Source: Balneola sp.
GTDB lineage: Bacteria; Bacteroidota; Rhodothermia; Balneolales; Balneolaceae
Direction of reading: 5' to 3'
Assembly: GCA_003712055.1 (NCBI GenBank)
Contig: RHLJ01000001.1
Span: 620,001-684,000, forward strand
DNA: 64,000 nucleotides
Below, piece after piece: positions 44,576 through 53,652 of the stretch. A program made the position numbers and the translations under genes. Each line of letters begins with the position of its first letter. Position 1 is the first letter of the stretch. Under the pieces are notes generated by a model that had not been told where the DNA came from, did not search any database, and saw only the letters and a list, made by a program, of their open reading frames with translations.

Positions 44576-45382
44576 TTATCCTGCTAATTGCCCTTCTTCA
44601 AAATGGGCTCTTAGTACTCCTTCAAGAAACGTTCTAATTGATTTATTTCCTGCTATAATCCTTTTTCCAAATAGCTGGTTCTGCTCGCCCAACCAGTCGC
44701 ACGTTCCTCCCCCCGCTTCTTTAATAATCAACATTCCCGCTGCGATGTCCCATGGATTAAGTCCATATTCATAAAATCCCTCAAACCTGCCTGAAGCCAC
44801 GCAACATAAATCATAGGAAGCCGAGCCTGCCCTTCTTATGCCGTGTGTTTTCTGCATCAAATCTTTCAAAACCTCCAGATATGGATCTACAAGATCAAAT
44901 TGACTATATGGAAAACCAGTCCCAATCAAGGCTTTTGATGGATCAGTAATTTTTGAGATAGAAAGCTTCTCTCCATTTAAATATGCTCCATTGCCTTCTA
45001 CTGCATAGAAACATTCGGAATTAGCAATCTCCAAAACCAATCCCACTTTTGGCACCCCATCTTCCCATAGTGCAATTGAAACACAATAGGGTGCAAATCC
45101 ATGCGAGAAGTTTGTGGTACCGTCGATCGGGTCAATAATCCATACTCTTCCATTTGGAAGTTCTAAATGCGTATTAGACTCTTCGGCTAAAAATTCATCT
45201 CCAGGAAATGACGATTTTATTACTTCAATGATTTTCTTTTCAGAGGCAAGATCTGCATCAGTGACCAAGTCATTCTTTCTTTTCAACTCAATATTGAAGG
45301 ATCTTTCACTGGCAAATTTCTTTATAATAATTGATGCTTCTCTTGCTGCATTTTTTGTAGTTTCCAGTTCTTGATCATACAT
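44576..45382 (-). CDS. suhB: Inositol monophosphatase family protein (268 aa)
   Basis: Mg-dependent phosphatase of the IMPase fold. The metal motifs are DEFLAEESN, WIIDPIDGTTNFSHG and WDIAAGMLIIKEAGG. Length and motif spacing fit SuhB/IMPase. Members dephosphorylate inositol-1-phosphate or related sugar phosphates, so the symbol is by family resemblance. Divergent from rpiB across a 103-base gap. Confidence 0.9.
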   Translation of the reverse strand: MYDQELETTKNAAREASIIIKKFASERSFNIELKRKNDLVTDADLASEKKIIEVIKSSFPGDEFLAEESNTHLELPNGRVWIIDPIDGTTNFSHGFAPYCVSIALWEDGVPKVGLVLEIANSECFYAVEGNGAYLNGEKLSISKITDPSKALIGTGFPYSQFDLVDPYLEVLKDLMQKTHGIRRAGSASYDLCCVASGRFEGFYEYGLNPWDIAAGMLIIKEAGGGTCDWLGEQNQLFGKRIIAGNKSIRTFLEGVLRAHFEEGQLAG

Positions 45383-45485
45383 AATTACTTACAATTAATG
45401 AGTGAAGGTTGAATAAATGAATCTTTAAACTAAGCTAAAATTTAGTGATATTTGACCACCAATCATTCACCTCAACTTTTGATTA

Positions 45486-45941
45486 ATGATCATCCCAATT
45501 TCGAGCGATCACGCAGGGTATAAAGCCAAGCAAATCACAAAAAAAATCCTTGAAAACCTTGGACATACCCCGGTAGATTTCGGTACTCATAATGATGAAT
45601 CTGTCGATTATCCGGATTTTGCTGTTCAAGTATCGGAACGAGTTGATTCAGGGGAATATTCACAAGGCATCATTTTATGCGGCAGTGGCCAGGGAGTTTG
45701 TATGACCGCAAACAAATATCCTGAAATAAGAGCTGCATTAGTTTATAACCATAAAGTTGCTGAGATGACCCGCTTCCATAACAATGCTAATATCCTGTGC
45801 CTCCCGGGACGTGAATTGGAAGAAGATGAAGCCGAATTAGAAGCTATACTAAAGGCCTGGTTTAGCACCGAATTTGAAGGAGGCAGGCATTCTCGAAGAA
45901 TTGAAAAAATTAAATCTTTAACACAAAAGGACGCTGATTAA
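45486..45941 (+). CDS. rpiB: Ribose-5-phosphate isomerase B (151 aa)
   Basis: Interconverts ribose 5-phosphate and ribulose 5-phosphate. [10 protein letters not shown] at the start, YPDFA, the active-site cysteine in [14 protein letters not shown] (C65) and the late [20 protein letters not shown] block are RpiB signatures. Shares one base with glyA (TAATG), so the two are coupled. Confidence 0.95.
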   Translation: MIIPISSDHAGYKAKQITKKILENLGHTPVDFGTHNDESVDYPDFAVQVSERVDSGEYSQGIILCGSGQGVCMTANKYPEIRAALVYNHKVAEMTRFHNNANILCLPGRELEEDEAELEAILKAWFSTEFEGGRHSRRIEKIKSLTQKDAD

Positions 45942-47239
45942 TGAAATCGATCCAGGAACAAGATCCTACCGTTTTTGAACTGATAGAAAAAGAAACGGTA
46001 CGACAGAACAATAACCTTGAGCTCATTGCATCTGAAAATTTTGTTTCAAGAGCTGTGCTCCAGGCTAATGGAAGCAACCTTACCAATAAGTATGCGGAAG
46101 GCTATCCTGGAAAACGATACTATGGCGGATGCGAATACGCAGATATGATTGAAGATATTGCACGTGATCGTGCAAAGCAGTTGTTTGGAGCTGATTGGGT
46201 TAATGTTCAACCTCATTCGGGAGCTACCGCTAATGCAGCTGTTTACCTTGCTCTGATTAAGCCGGGTGACACCTTACTAGGATTTGATCTCTCCCATGGA
46301 GGTCACCTAACTCATGGTTCGCCTGTTAACTTTTCAGGTATTTACTTCAAACCTGAATTCTACGGAGTTGAAAAGGAAACTGGCCGTCTCGATATGGACA
46401 AAATTAGAGACAAGGCCAAAGCAGTAAATCCAAAAATGATTTCTATTGGCGCCTCTGCTTATTCCAGAGATTATGATTATGAGGCGTTTAGAAGTATTGC
46501 TGATGAAGTAGGCGCATTATTATGGATGGATATGGCACATACTGCAGGCTTAATTGCTACCAAGCTGCTAAATGATCCCTTACCTCATTCTCATGTTGTA
46601 ACTACAACAACGCATAAAACGCTTCGAGGCCCAAGAGGTGGAATGATCCTGGTTGGTAAAGATGGAGAAAACACACTTGGAGTTGTCGCTCCTAAATCGG
46701 GTAGAACCAAAAACTGGAGTGAAGTATTAGACTCTGCTGTTTTCCCAGGCACACAAGGTGGCCCGCTCATGCATGTGGTTGCAGCTAAAGCTGTAGCGTA
46801 CGGTGAAGCTTTAGATCCATCATTTAAGGATTATCAAATTCAGGTACAAAAAAATGCTAAAGCCTTGGCAGCAAAGTTCATTGATTTAGGATATGATATT
46901 GTTAGTAACGGAACTGATAATCATCTCATCCTAATCGATCTACGAAATAAAGGTGTAACCGGAAAAGTTGCTGAAGAAGCCCTTGGTAAAGCTGCAATTA
47001 CGGTGAATAAGAATATGGTTCCTTTCGATACTGAAAGCCCATTTGTAACTTCTGGTATTCGTATTGGAGCGCCGGCTATGACCACTCGAGGTCTGGGAGA
47101 ATCTGAATTCGAGTACATTGCTGCACTAATCGACAAAGTGATCCAGAAACCCGGAGATGAAGATGTTCACAAACATGTTACTAACGAAGTAGAAGCCCTC
47201 TGTGAACGATTCCCTCTTTACGATTTCGTAACCGCCTAA
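45941..47239 (+). CDS. glyA: Serine hydroxymethyltransferase (432 aa)
   Basis: PLP enzyme that makes glycine and methylene-tetrahydrofolate from serine. [35 protein letters not shown] and the PLP-lysine motif [14 protein letters not shown] (K226) are diagnostic. Normal length. Central gene of rpiB-glyA-tatC. Confidence 0.97.
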   Translation: MKSIQEQDPTVFELIEKETVRQNNNLELIASENFVSRAVLQANGSNLTNKYAEGYPGKRYYGGCEYADMIEDIARDRAKQLFGADWVNVQPHSGATANAAVYLALIKPGDTLLGFDLSHGGHLTHGSPVNFSGIYFKPEFYGVEKETGRLDMDKIRDKAKAVNPKMISIGASAYSRDYDYEAFRSIADEVGALLWMDMAHTAGLIATKLLNDPLPHSHVVTTTTHKTLRGPRGGMILVGKDGENTLGVVAPKSGRTKNWSEVLDSAVFPGTQGGPLMHVVAAKAVAYGEALDPSFKDYQIQVQKNAKALAAKFIDLGYDIVSNGTDNHLILIDLRNKGVTGKVAEEALGKAAITVNKNMVPFDTESPFVTSGIRIGAPAMTTRGLGESEFEYIAALIDKVIQKPGDEDVHKHVTNEVEALCERFPLYDFVTA

Positions 47240-47248
47240 ACAATTAGC

Positions 47249-48124
47249 TTGAGCAGTACCGAACGACAGATTATGGGAGACCCCCCCCCAAAGGTAGTTC
47301 CTCCTCCTGATAGAACTGATCAAATGTCTTTTCTTGAACATCTCGAAGAATTGAGATGGAGAATCATTAAGGGCTGTATCGGTGTTATAGTTGGTGTTGT
47401 TGTGGCCTTCATCTTTTCTGATTTCGTAATTGATGAGGTATTGCTTGGCCCTTCAAAAGCAGATTTCTTCATGTACAAATTCATTGGAGTTGATGCTATC
47501 GATCTTACATTACAAAGCAGGAAATTACCGGGGCAGTTCTTCACGTACTGGGGAATGCTATTCGTGACCGGCTTTTTAATTGGTTCTCCCGTGTTCTTTT
47601 ACCAAATGTGGGCTTTTATTGAGCCTGCCCTTGAATCAAAGGAGAAATGGAAAACTATAATTAGTGCTCTTTTCATCACTATTTTCTTCTTAATTGGAGT
47701 GGCGTTCGGATACTTAATCCTTGTCCCGTTTGCACTTCAATTCTTCGGTACATTTAATATTTCTGACTCAGGCATCGTTAGGAATGATTTCGATATCAAT
47801 GAGTATTTTGGCTCCCTGGCAATGTGGGTAGTAACCTGTGGGCTTATCTTTCAGATCCCAATAATAAGTTACGCTCTTTCCAAAATTGGAATTCTTACCC
47901 CTGCTTTTTTGCGAAAGTACCGAAGACATGCATTTATAGTTTGTCTGGTCATGGCAGCATTCCTTACCCCTCCTGAACCTATATCCCAGGTATTAATTGC
48001 AATGCCACTAGCAGTGCTTTATGAGTTTGCCATTTGGGTGAGCCATTTTGCTAATAAGATGAGAGATAGGGAGCTAAAAGAAGCGCTTGGAGAAGACTTT
48101 AATCAGCCTGCTTCTACTGAGTAA
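47249..48124 (+). CDS. tatC: Twin-arginine translocase subunit TatC (291 aa)
   Basis: Six membrane helices. The TatC start MSFLEHLEELRWRIIK, a signal-peptide contact region, and the FYQMWAFIEPALESKEK and FLTPPEPISQVLIAMPLAVLYE blocks are clear. The first ~25 codons before MSFLEHL are proline-rich and contain nine consecutive C (47281-47289). The start is uncertain: TTG 47249 as given, ATG 47273, or ATG 47324, where most TatC proteins begin. No strong ribosome site precedes any of them. tatA/tatB are not here. Confidence 0.92.
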   Translation: MSSTERQIMGDPPPKVVPPPDRTDQMSFLEHLEELRWRIIKGCIGVIVGVVVAFIFSDFVIDEVLLGPSKADFFMYKFIGVDAIDLTLQSRKLPGQFFTYWGMLFVTGFLIGSPVFFYQMWAFIEPALESKEKWKTIISALFITIFFLIGVAFGYLILVPFALQFFGTFNISDSGIVRNDFDINEYFGSLAMWVVTCGLIFQIPIISYALSKIGILTPAFLRKYRRHAFIVCLVMAAFLTPPEPISQVLIAMPLAVLYEFAIWVSHFANKMRDRELKEALGEDFNQPASTE

Positions 48125-48205
48125 GTTTTTAATAGGTTGATGCCTTATCTTTAAAATAAAATTCTGTTTTACCTGTTTGTAAAGCGTTAAATCATAAAAT
48201 CATTA

Positions 48206-48688
48206 ATGCAGTTTATCAAAAACTTTCAATCACTTTTTGTTGTAGCCGGCCTCTCACTTATCCTTATTGCTTGCGGAGGTAATAATAACAGCTTCGAAAA
48301 TGATTATTCTGACGCTCCTGCTCTAGCAGATACCAGCAATGCCCTTTCCAAAGTAATTACCGATTCAGGCGTTATTTACTATGTAATAAGCACCGGAGAC
48401 TCAACCTCTTTTGAAGTAACAATCAGAGACAATATTTTTATTTATTACACTACCCGAACCCTTGATGGTGAAATTATTGCCAGTTCTTATGTAAATGGAA
48501 GTACCTCAGCAGTTTCAATTCTAAATATAGGTTCTCAAACTAGAATTAGTTTTGTGGGAGAAGGTTTAGCTCCGGGAGTTTTAGGAATGTTTGAAGGCGA
48601 ACGAAGAGTGATATTCATCCCAGAAGACGTTAGCACGATTGATGAAGCAATTACTATTGATGTAGAGCTTGAACTTGTAGACGAATAG
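48206..48688 (+). CDS. FKBP-like peptidyl-prolyl isomerase lipoprotein (160 aa)
   Basis: Lipoprotein signal with lipobox LIAC (Cys23). The domain follows the FKBP order: DSGVIYYVISTGDS, IFIYYTTRTLDGEIIASSYV, GEGLAPGVLGMFEGERRVIF, IPEDV...VELELV. Several hydrophobic active-site positions differ, so catalytic activity is unsure; a periplasmic folding helper is likely. Converges with alr across four bases. Confidence 0.65.
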   Translation: MQFIKNFQSLFVVAGLSLILIACGGNNNSFENDYSDAPALADTSNALSKVITDSGVIYYVISTGDSTSFEVTIRDNIFIYYTTRTLDGEIIASSYVNGSTSAVSILNIGSQTRISFVGEGLAPGVLGMFEGERRVIFIPEDVSTIDEAITIDVELELVDE

Positions 48689-48692
48689 CTCC

Positions 48693-49751
48693 TCAAACGT
48701 ATATTCGGGGAATCCTTTCCTTTAACCCCGTGGTTATTTCGTATGGAATAGTTAATGCATGTTTTGCCCATGCTTTTACAGATAACTCTTTTTGCCTCAG
48801 CAAATACACGGTTGTTCCAGAAGAGAACTTTCGATCCCTCAGAAAAACAATTGAGTAATCCATACTAATTATCCCTACCTGAGAGAAACGCTCTCCTTCA
48901 ATTTCAAACTCAATTTTATTGGTAAGTATTCTGGGTATTCCATCGCTATAGCCAGTCGGAACTATACCGATATACCCATTTTCTGAAGAATGCCACTTGC
49001 TCCCGTAGCTTGCAGAATCTCCCTTTTTTATCTTCTTAACCTGCATCAAAAAAGAAGTGAAATCTAAAATGGGCTCTAAATCAGGTACATCTATCTCTCC
49101 TGCTCCATAACCATATAAACAAACACCGGGTCTTACTGCATCAAACTGTAGATCTAGATCCCTGTAGTGGAAAATTCCTCCGGTGTTCGCAGTGTGGGTC
49201 ATCCACTCAGATGGAAACTCGGATCGTATTGACCTGAACAAAGCCAATTGGCGGCTTACCTCAGGGTTACCAGGATCATCAGCCTTATAATAATGTGTAT
49301 ATATGCCTGTACATTTTTTTCCGGGATACTTCTTCAATTCCATTTTAAGTTGCTGAATATCATCAGGTAGTATTCCAAGTCGATGCATTCCGGTATCAAT
49401 ATTGATATGAAACTTGGTATCGTTTTTAAGCAAACCAAGAACACTTATATCAGATAATGTCGCTGTTAAGTTGAAATCAACATACATCTGTGCAGTTTCT
49501 TCAGTGGGAGCTTCAAAAACTAAAATTGGATTCGTAATTCCCTGGTCTCTCAACAATTTACCTTCAGATGCCCTTGCAACGCAAAACCATTCGACCTTAG
49601 GAGCAATATGCATTGCAACTTCGACCATACCATGCCCATAAGCATTGTCCTTAATCACCGCCATCTTCTTTACTCCCGGCTTAAGCCGACGATTTATTGC
49701 TTCTAGATTTGAGTCTAGTTTAGATAAATGAATTACTATCCTTGAATTCAA
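48693..49751 (-). CDS. alr: Alanine racemase (352 aa)
   Basis: Supplies D-alanine for peptidoglycan. PLP-binding lysine K34 in MAVIKDNAYGHG (the usual motif is AVVKANAYGHG, so A is replaced by D), HTANTGGIFH, DAVRPGVCLYGYG and the second catalytic tyrosine in SASYGSKWH. TTG start overlaps the stop of the oxidoreductase gene (TTGA), so translation is probably coupled. Slightly short for the family (~365) but complete. Confidence 0.93.
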   Translation of the reverse strand: MNSRIVIHLSKLDSNLEAINRRLKPGVKKMAVIKDNAYGHGMVEVAMHIAPKVEWFCVARASEGKLLRDQGITNPILVFEAPTEETAQMYVDFNLTATLSDISVLGLLKNDTKFHINIDTGMHRLGILPDDIQQLKMELKKYPGKKCTGIYTHYYKADDPGNPEVSRQLALFRSIRSEFPSEWMTHTANTGGIFHYRDLDLQFDAVRPGVCLYGYGAGEIDVPDLEPILDFTSFLMQVKKIKKGDSASYGSKWHSSENGYIGIVPTGYSDGIPRILTNKIEFEIEGERFSQVGIISMDYSIVFLRDRKFSSGTTVYLLRQKELSVKAWAKHALTIPYEITTGLKERIPRIYV

Positions 49752-51349
49752 TTAAACCACTTTTTTCTTTTCTGTTTCTTCAGGATGACCTGAGCTGCAT
49801 TATATCCGGCCGCACCAAAAACGCCACCACCTGGATGACAGGAAGCACTAGAGAGAAACAAGTTTTCAATCGGAGTTTCGTATCGGCTCATCTCTGGGAT
49901 GGGGCGAAACATAAACATTTGATCGAAGCTCATCTCTACATGCATCACATTCCCTTTCAACAAACCATGTTTGCGTTCTATATCTAACGGGGACTGTATA
50001 TACCAGTCGATGAGTTTTCCTTTCATGTTTGGAGCGTAATCTACAACAACATCATAAATTTTCTGCGCTTCTTCTTCTCTTATCGAGTCCCAGCTAAGCC
50101 CATTAGCAAGCTCATAAGGATGCCATTGTGCCCAAACAAACATAGTGTGTTTACCATCTTTTGCTACTTCAGGATCGATCTTAGAAAATGTCATTGCAAG
50201 AACGGCTGGCTTTTTCGGAGGTTCCTTTCTCATATAGTCGCCAATAGCATTATTCATATACTGCACCGAAGGTGCCATCAATTGAATTCCGTTATGTATA
50301 TAAGGATCGTCCGGTGCAGCGGTGTATTGAGGAAGTTCCTCTACTGCACATCGAATTACCATACCAAAACCGTTTCCTACATGGATATTTTCCACTTTCT
50401 TAAACATCGATTCGGATAAATGTTCCCGTCCCACCATGTTTATCATTGTGGTTTGAACATGCGCATTTGAAACAATGATGGGAGCTCTGAATTCCTCTCC
50501 TTCTTCTGTTTCAACCCCGATTGCCTTACCATTCTCTATTAGTATTTTTAGGATTGGTTTATTGGCTTTGACCTCCCCCCCATGTGCCTCAATAAGATTT
50601 TTCATGGCTTGTGTAAGCATACCACTCCCTCCTTTCGGATGCTTGGCTCCACTCTCGTGTAGCATCGATTGCCAACCAGCAAAATCTCCTGTAGCTGAAT
50701 GATCAGGAAGTGGCCCCGATTGTGCGGCAAACCAAAGGAGAGCAGCTCTCATATATGGATTATCAAATGCATCATTAACCACTTTCCCATAGCTTGAAAG
50801 CACTTTTTGAAGGCCGGCAGCTTGTTCCCCTTTTTTGAACATTGCCCCATCTTTTATCTGAGCCTTTGCCATTTCTGCCATAATCCCACCTGTAGTAGGC
50901 GGAGTCATAAAAGCCTTCAATACCCCTTTGTTAATCTTCCCCCAAAAATTAATGAACTCCTTGTAATTCTTAACATCCTCCGGTGCTACTTTAGAGATGG
51001 ATTCCAGGGTTCTTTCAACATCTTTCCAGAAGTGAATAACCCCTTTCCCGGTCGGAACCGGATAAGACATGATAGGATCCATATCTATATACTCAAGCCC
51101 ATAGTTTGTGAGTTCAAGCTCTTCTATAATCCCGGTTTGATGGATCATAATGTGAACTGAAGAACCTACATCCATCAAAAATCCATTTGGATTTTCCTCT
51201 GATTGAAACATACGCTCGGTACACACTGCTCCGCCTATGGTATCCCTCCTTTCAAGAACTAATACCTTAAATCCATTTTTTGAGAGATAGCATCCGGTTG
51301 TTAATCCATTATGCCCGGAGCCTATTATGATAGCATCGAAATTATTCAT
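49748..51349 (-). CDS. CrtO/PYROXD2-type FAD oxidoreductase, carotenoid-ketolase-like (533 aa)
   Basis: FAD-binding motif IIIGSGHNGLTTGCYLSKNG at the N-terminus and a C-terminal FLSSASCHPGGGVFGAAGYN that matches the phytoene-desaturase-like superfamily. Overall length and the PGGGVFG motif fit the CrtO-type beta-carotene ketolase / PYROXD2 group. Carotenoid ketolation would suit a pigmented Balneolota, but no other crt gene is nearby, so the substrate is inferred. Upstream of alr in one transcript. Confidence 0.75.
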   Translation of the reverse strand: MNNFDAIIIGSGHNGLTTGCYLSKNGFKVLVLERRDTIGGAVCTERMFQSEENPNGFLMDVGSSVHIMIHQTGIIEELELTNYGLEYIDMDPIMSYPVPTGKGVIHFWKDVERTLESISKVAPEDVKNYKEFINFWGKINKGVLKAFMTPPTTGGIMAEMAKAQIKDGAMFKKGEQAAGLQKVLSSYGKVVNDAFDNPYMRAALLWFAAQSGPLPDHSATGDFAGWQSMLHESGAKHPKGGSGMLTQAMKNLIEAHGGEVKANKPILKILIENGKAIGVETEEGEEFRAPIIVSNAHVQTTMINMVGREHLSESMFKKVENIHVGNGFGMVIRCAVEELPQYTAAPDDPYIHNGIQLMAPSVQYMNNAIGDYMRKEPPKKPAVLAMTFSKIDPEVAKDGKHTMFVWAQWHPYELANGLSWDSIREEEAQKIYDVVVDYAPNMKGKLIDWYIQSPLDIERKHGLLKGNVMHVEMSFDQMFMFRPIPEMSRYETPIENLFLSSASCHPGGGVFGAAGYNAAQVILKKQKRKKWFN

Positions 51350-51438
51350 TCAGGTAAAGATAAAACGAATTGATTGAAAGAGAAGATTTATTAAGTTGTT
51401 GATCACCACTCGTTAACTAAATTTGATGAGGTAGCATT

Positions 51439-52287
51439 CTGAATATTGGGCAATTTGAAGTTGAACAATTAAGCGAAGGTATTTTTGAGGTTTATAATGA
51501 TGGAACCTTCATTAAAGTGAACGCCGAGGATATCACTTCAAAAAAGAATCCCCATGAAATACCTACTTCTTCCACTACTATTGGTATTGATCCTATACTC
51601 ATTAAATCCGGAAAACAGGTTATTCTACTTGATACCGGTCTTGGGTGGGGTCTTGATTCCAAAAGTAACTATGGAGACACCTCCAACCTAAAAACCAATC
51701 TTGATATTTTTGGGTTAACTCCTGAAGATGTAACTCATGTGGTACTCACTCACCTACATTTTGATCATGCGGCTGGTTCTACCTATGTTGATCATGAAGC
51801 CACTACCCGTCTTACCATGCCTAATGCTAATTACTTTGTACAGAAGCTAGAATGGCATTATGCGATACAACGCGTGGGAGAAGAAAATCCAGTAAAAGGT
51901 GGGGATTATATGATGGATGAACTCTACAAACTCCACGCCGAGGAAAAGCTTGTGTTAATTACAGACACCTATTTTGAACTGATTCCAGGAGTTACTTTGA
52001 TTAAAACTGGCGGCCATACTCCCGGCCATCAAATTGTAAAGATTCAGAGTGAGGGAGATACCGCCTATTATTTAGGGGATTTGGTTCCTTCTGAATACCA
52101 TCTGAATCATTATGCAATGAAGCAGATGGATATTGACCCTATTCAGTCAAAAAAGGCAAAAACCTTGATTCTTAGACAAGCGCTGAAAGAAAAAGCCACA
52201 CTACTCTTCTATCACTCCATTCACACAAAATCAGGGAAATTGGTACAGGACGAAGATAAGAAGTATGCACTAATTGAGGCAACCTGA
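51439..52287 (+). CDS. Metallo-beta-lactamase-fold hydrolase, probable CTG start (282 aa)
   Basis: MBL-fold metal hydrolase: HLHFDHAAG metal motif, further histidines in TGGHTPGHQI and FYHSIH, and aspartate in YYLGDLVPS. The frame is open from 51430 and the protein family normally begins MxIGQFEVxxxSEG. Here NIGQFEVEQLSEGIFEVYND is encoded from 51442, preceded by CTG at 51439 with GAGG seven bases upstream. The first standard start (GTG 51517) would remove this conserved strand. Substrate unknown; lactonase- or glyoxalase-like. Confidence 0.8.
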   Translation: MNIGQFEVEQLSEGIFEVYNDGTFIKVNAEDITSKKNPHEIPTSSTTIGIDPILIKSGKQVILLDTGLGWGLDSKSNYGDTSNLKTNLDIFGLTPEDVTHVVLTHLHFDHAAGSTYVDHEATTRLTMPNANYFVQKLEWHYAIQRVGEENPVKGGDYMMDELYKLHAEEKLVLITDTYFELIPGVTLIKTGGHTPGHQIVKIQSEGDTAYYLGDLVPSEYHLNHYAMKQMDIDPIQSKKAKTLILRQALKEKATLLFYHSIHTKSGKLVQDEDKKYALIEAT

Positions 52288-53639
52288 TGAATACCAGATT
52301 CTTGATCCTTTCATGTATTATTATCGTTTCATGTGCTCCACCTTCTACAAAGGAATTTGCTCCTACTGATCCCTCTCTAGAATATCTCCCATACAAACCC
52401 ACTGGAGCTGAATTCGTTGTTTCCAGAGCAGAGTATGAGGACAAACTTTATGGGTTTTGGCTTGGGCAATGCATTGCCAACTGGACCGGCCTTGTTACCG
52501 AAATGGACAAAATTGGAAGTATCGGTGATATAAGAACCGGTGATTTTTATACCCGCGAGGATTGGGGTAAACCCGATCAACCTAATATATGGTCAGAAGG
52601 AGAATCCAGTCCCCTATCTCCAACCATTGATTTTGTATTTGAAGACTCTTCAGGAGTATGGGGAGCAGATGACGATACTGATATTGAGTATATGTACCAG
52701 CATCTTCTGTTTGAAAACCAGACCAGCCTTTTAACAGGAGAACAGATACGAGATGGGTGGCTTAATCATATACATGAGGAAGAGGAAAATTATCTGTGGG
52801 TTTCAAATCAAACTGCTTTCGACTTAATGGGAGAAGGAACAACACCACCTGAAACGAGTAATCCGGATTTAAATCCTCACTATGAAATGATTGATGCCCA
52901 ACTTACTACTGAGATCTTTGGGCTCTTCTCACCTGCAAGACCGGATTTTGCGAGAGAAATGGCAACACTTCCTATTCAAACGACAGCCAGAGAAGAAGCA
53001 GAATGGATTTCAATGTTTTATGTGAATATGTATGCTCAAGCGATTCATATTGATTCCATCAATCAAATTAAGCAGAAACTTTTCCGAAATGCTGAATATG
53101 CGAAAAGTGCTTTCCCTGAAGACTCTTACCCTGCAAAGATGTATGATTTCGTTAAATCCCGATATGAAGCGGGAATTCCATGGGAACAAACGCGTGATGA
53201 AATCTACCAGCGCTATCAGGTTGAAGAACAGGATGGATATGATATCACTTCTCAAAATCTATATTGTAATGGTTGCTTTGCTGCAGGTATAAACTTTGCC
53301 GCCAGTTTAGTGAGTCTCTTTTATGGAGAAGGAGATTTGATAGAAACTATTAAAATCGGTGCACTCGCCGGTTGGGATTCGGATAATCCTACTGCCACCT
53401 GGGGTGGAATGCTGGGTTTTATCTATGGAAAGGAAGAAATCGAAAGGGCATTCAACCGCGAATTTTCGCAAACCTTTTATATACATCGAACCCGGAAAGG
53501 ATTTCCAAATGATGGCTATGATTCTTTTTCTAATATGGCTAGAAAAGGACTATTTATTACTGATCGGGTTATCCAAGAGGATCTTGGTGGTGGTGTAGAT
53601 TTAGAAAAGAATGTTTGGTATATCCCGGTCTCTAACTAG
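52287..53639 (+). CDS. ADP-ribosylglycohydrolase family lipoprotein (450 aa)
   Basis: Lipobox IVSCA (Cys16), so exported. Family motifs: LYGFWLGQCIANWTG near the start, WGADDDTDIEYMYQHLL (paired aspartates for Mg) and AGWDSDNPTATWGGMLGFIY at the end. ADP-ribosylglycohydrolases normally remove ADP-ribose in the cytoplasm; exported relatives in Bacteroidota often lie with sugar-processing genes, so the true substrate may be a glycoside. Shares one base with the preceding gene (TGATG). Confidence 0.8.
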   Translation: MNTRFLILSCIIIVSCAPPSTKEFAPTDPSLEYLPYKPTGAEFVVSRAEYEDKLYGFWLGQCIANWTGLVTEMDKIGSIGDIRTGDFYTREDWGKPDQPNIWSEGESSPLSPTIDFVFEDSSGVWGADDDTDIEYMYQHLLFENQTSLLTGEQIRDGWLNHIHEEEENYLWVSNQTAFDLMGEGTTPPETSNPDLNPHYEMIDAQLTTEIFGLFSPARPDFAREMATLPIQTTAREEAEWISMFYVNMYAQAIHIDSINQIKQKLFRNAEYAKSAFPEDSYPAKMYDFVKSRYEAGIPWEQTRDEIYQRYQVEEQDGYDITSQNLYCNGCFAAGINFAASLVSLFYGEGDLIETIKIGALAGWDSDNPTATWGGMLGFIYGKEEIERAFNREFSQTFYIHRTRKGFPNDGYDSFSNMARKGLFITDRVIQEDLGGGVDLEKNVWYIPVSN

Positions 53640-53652
53640 CCAAGTTCCAAGT

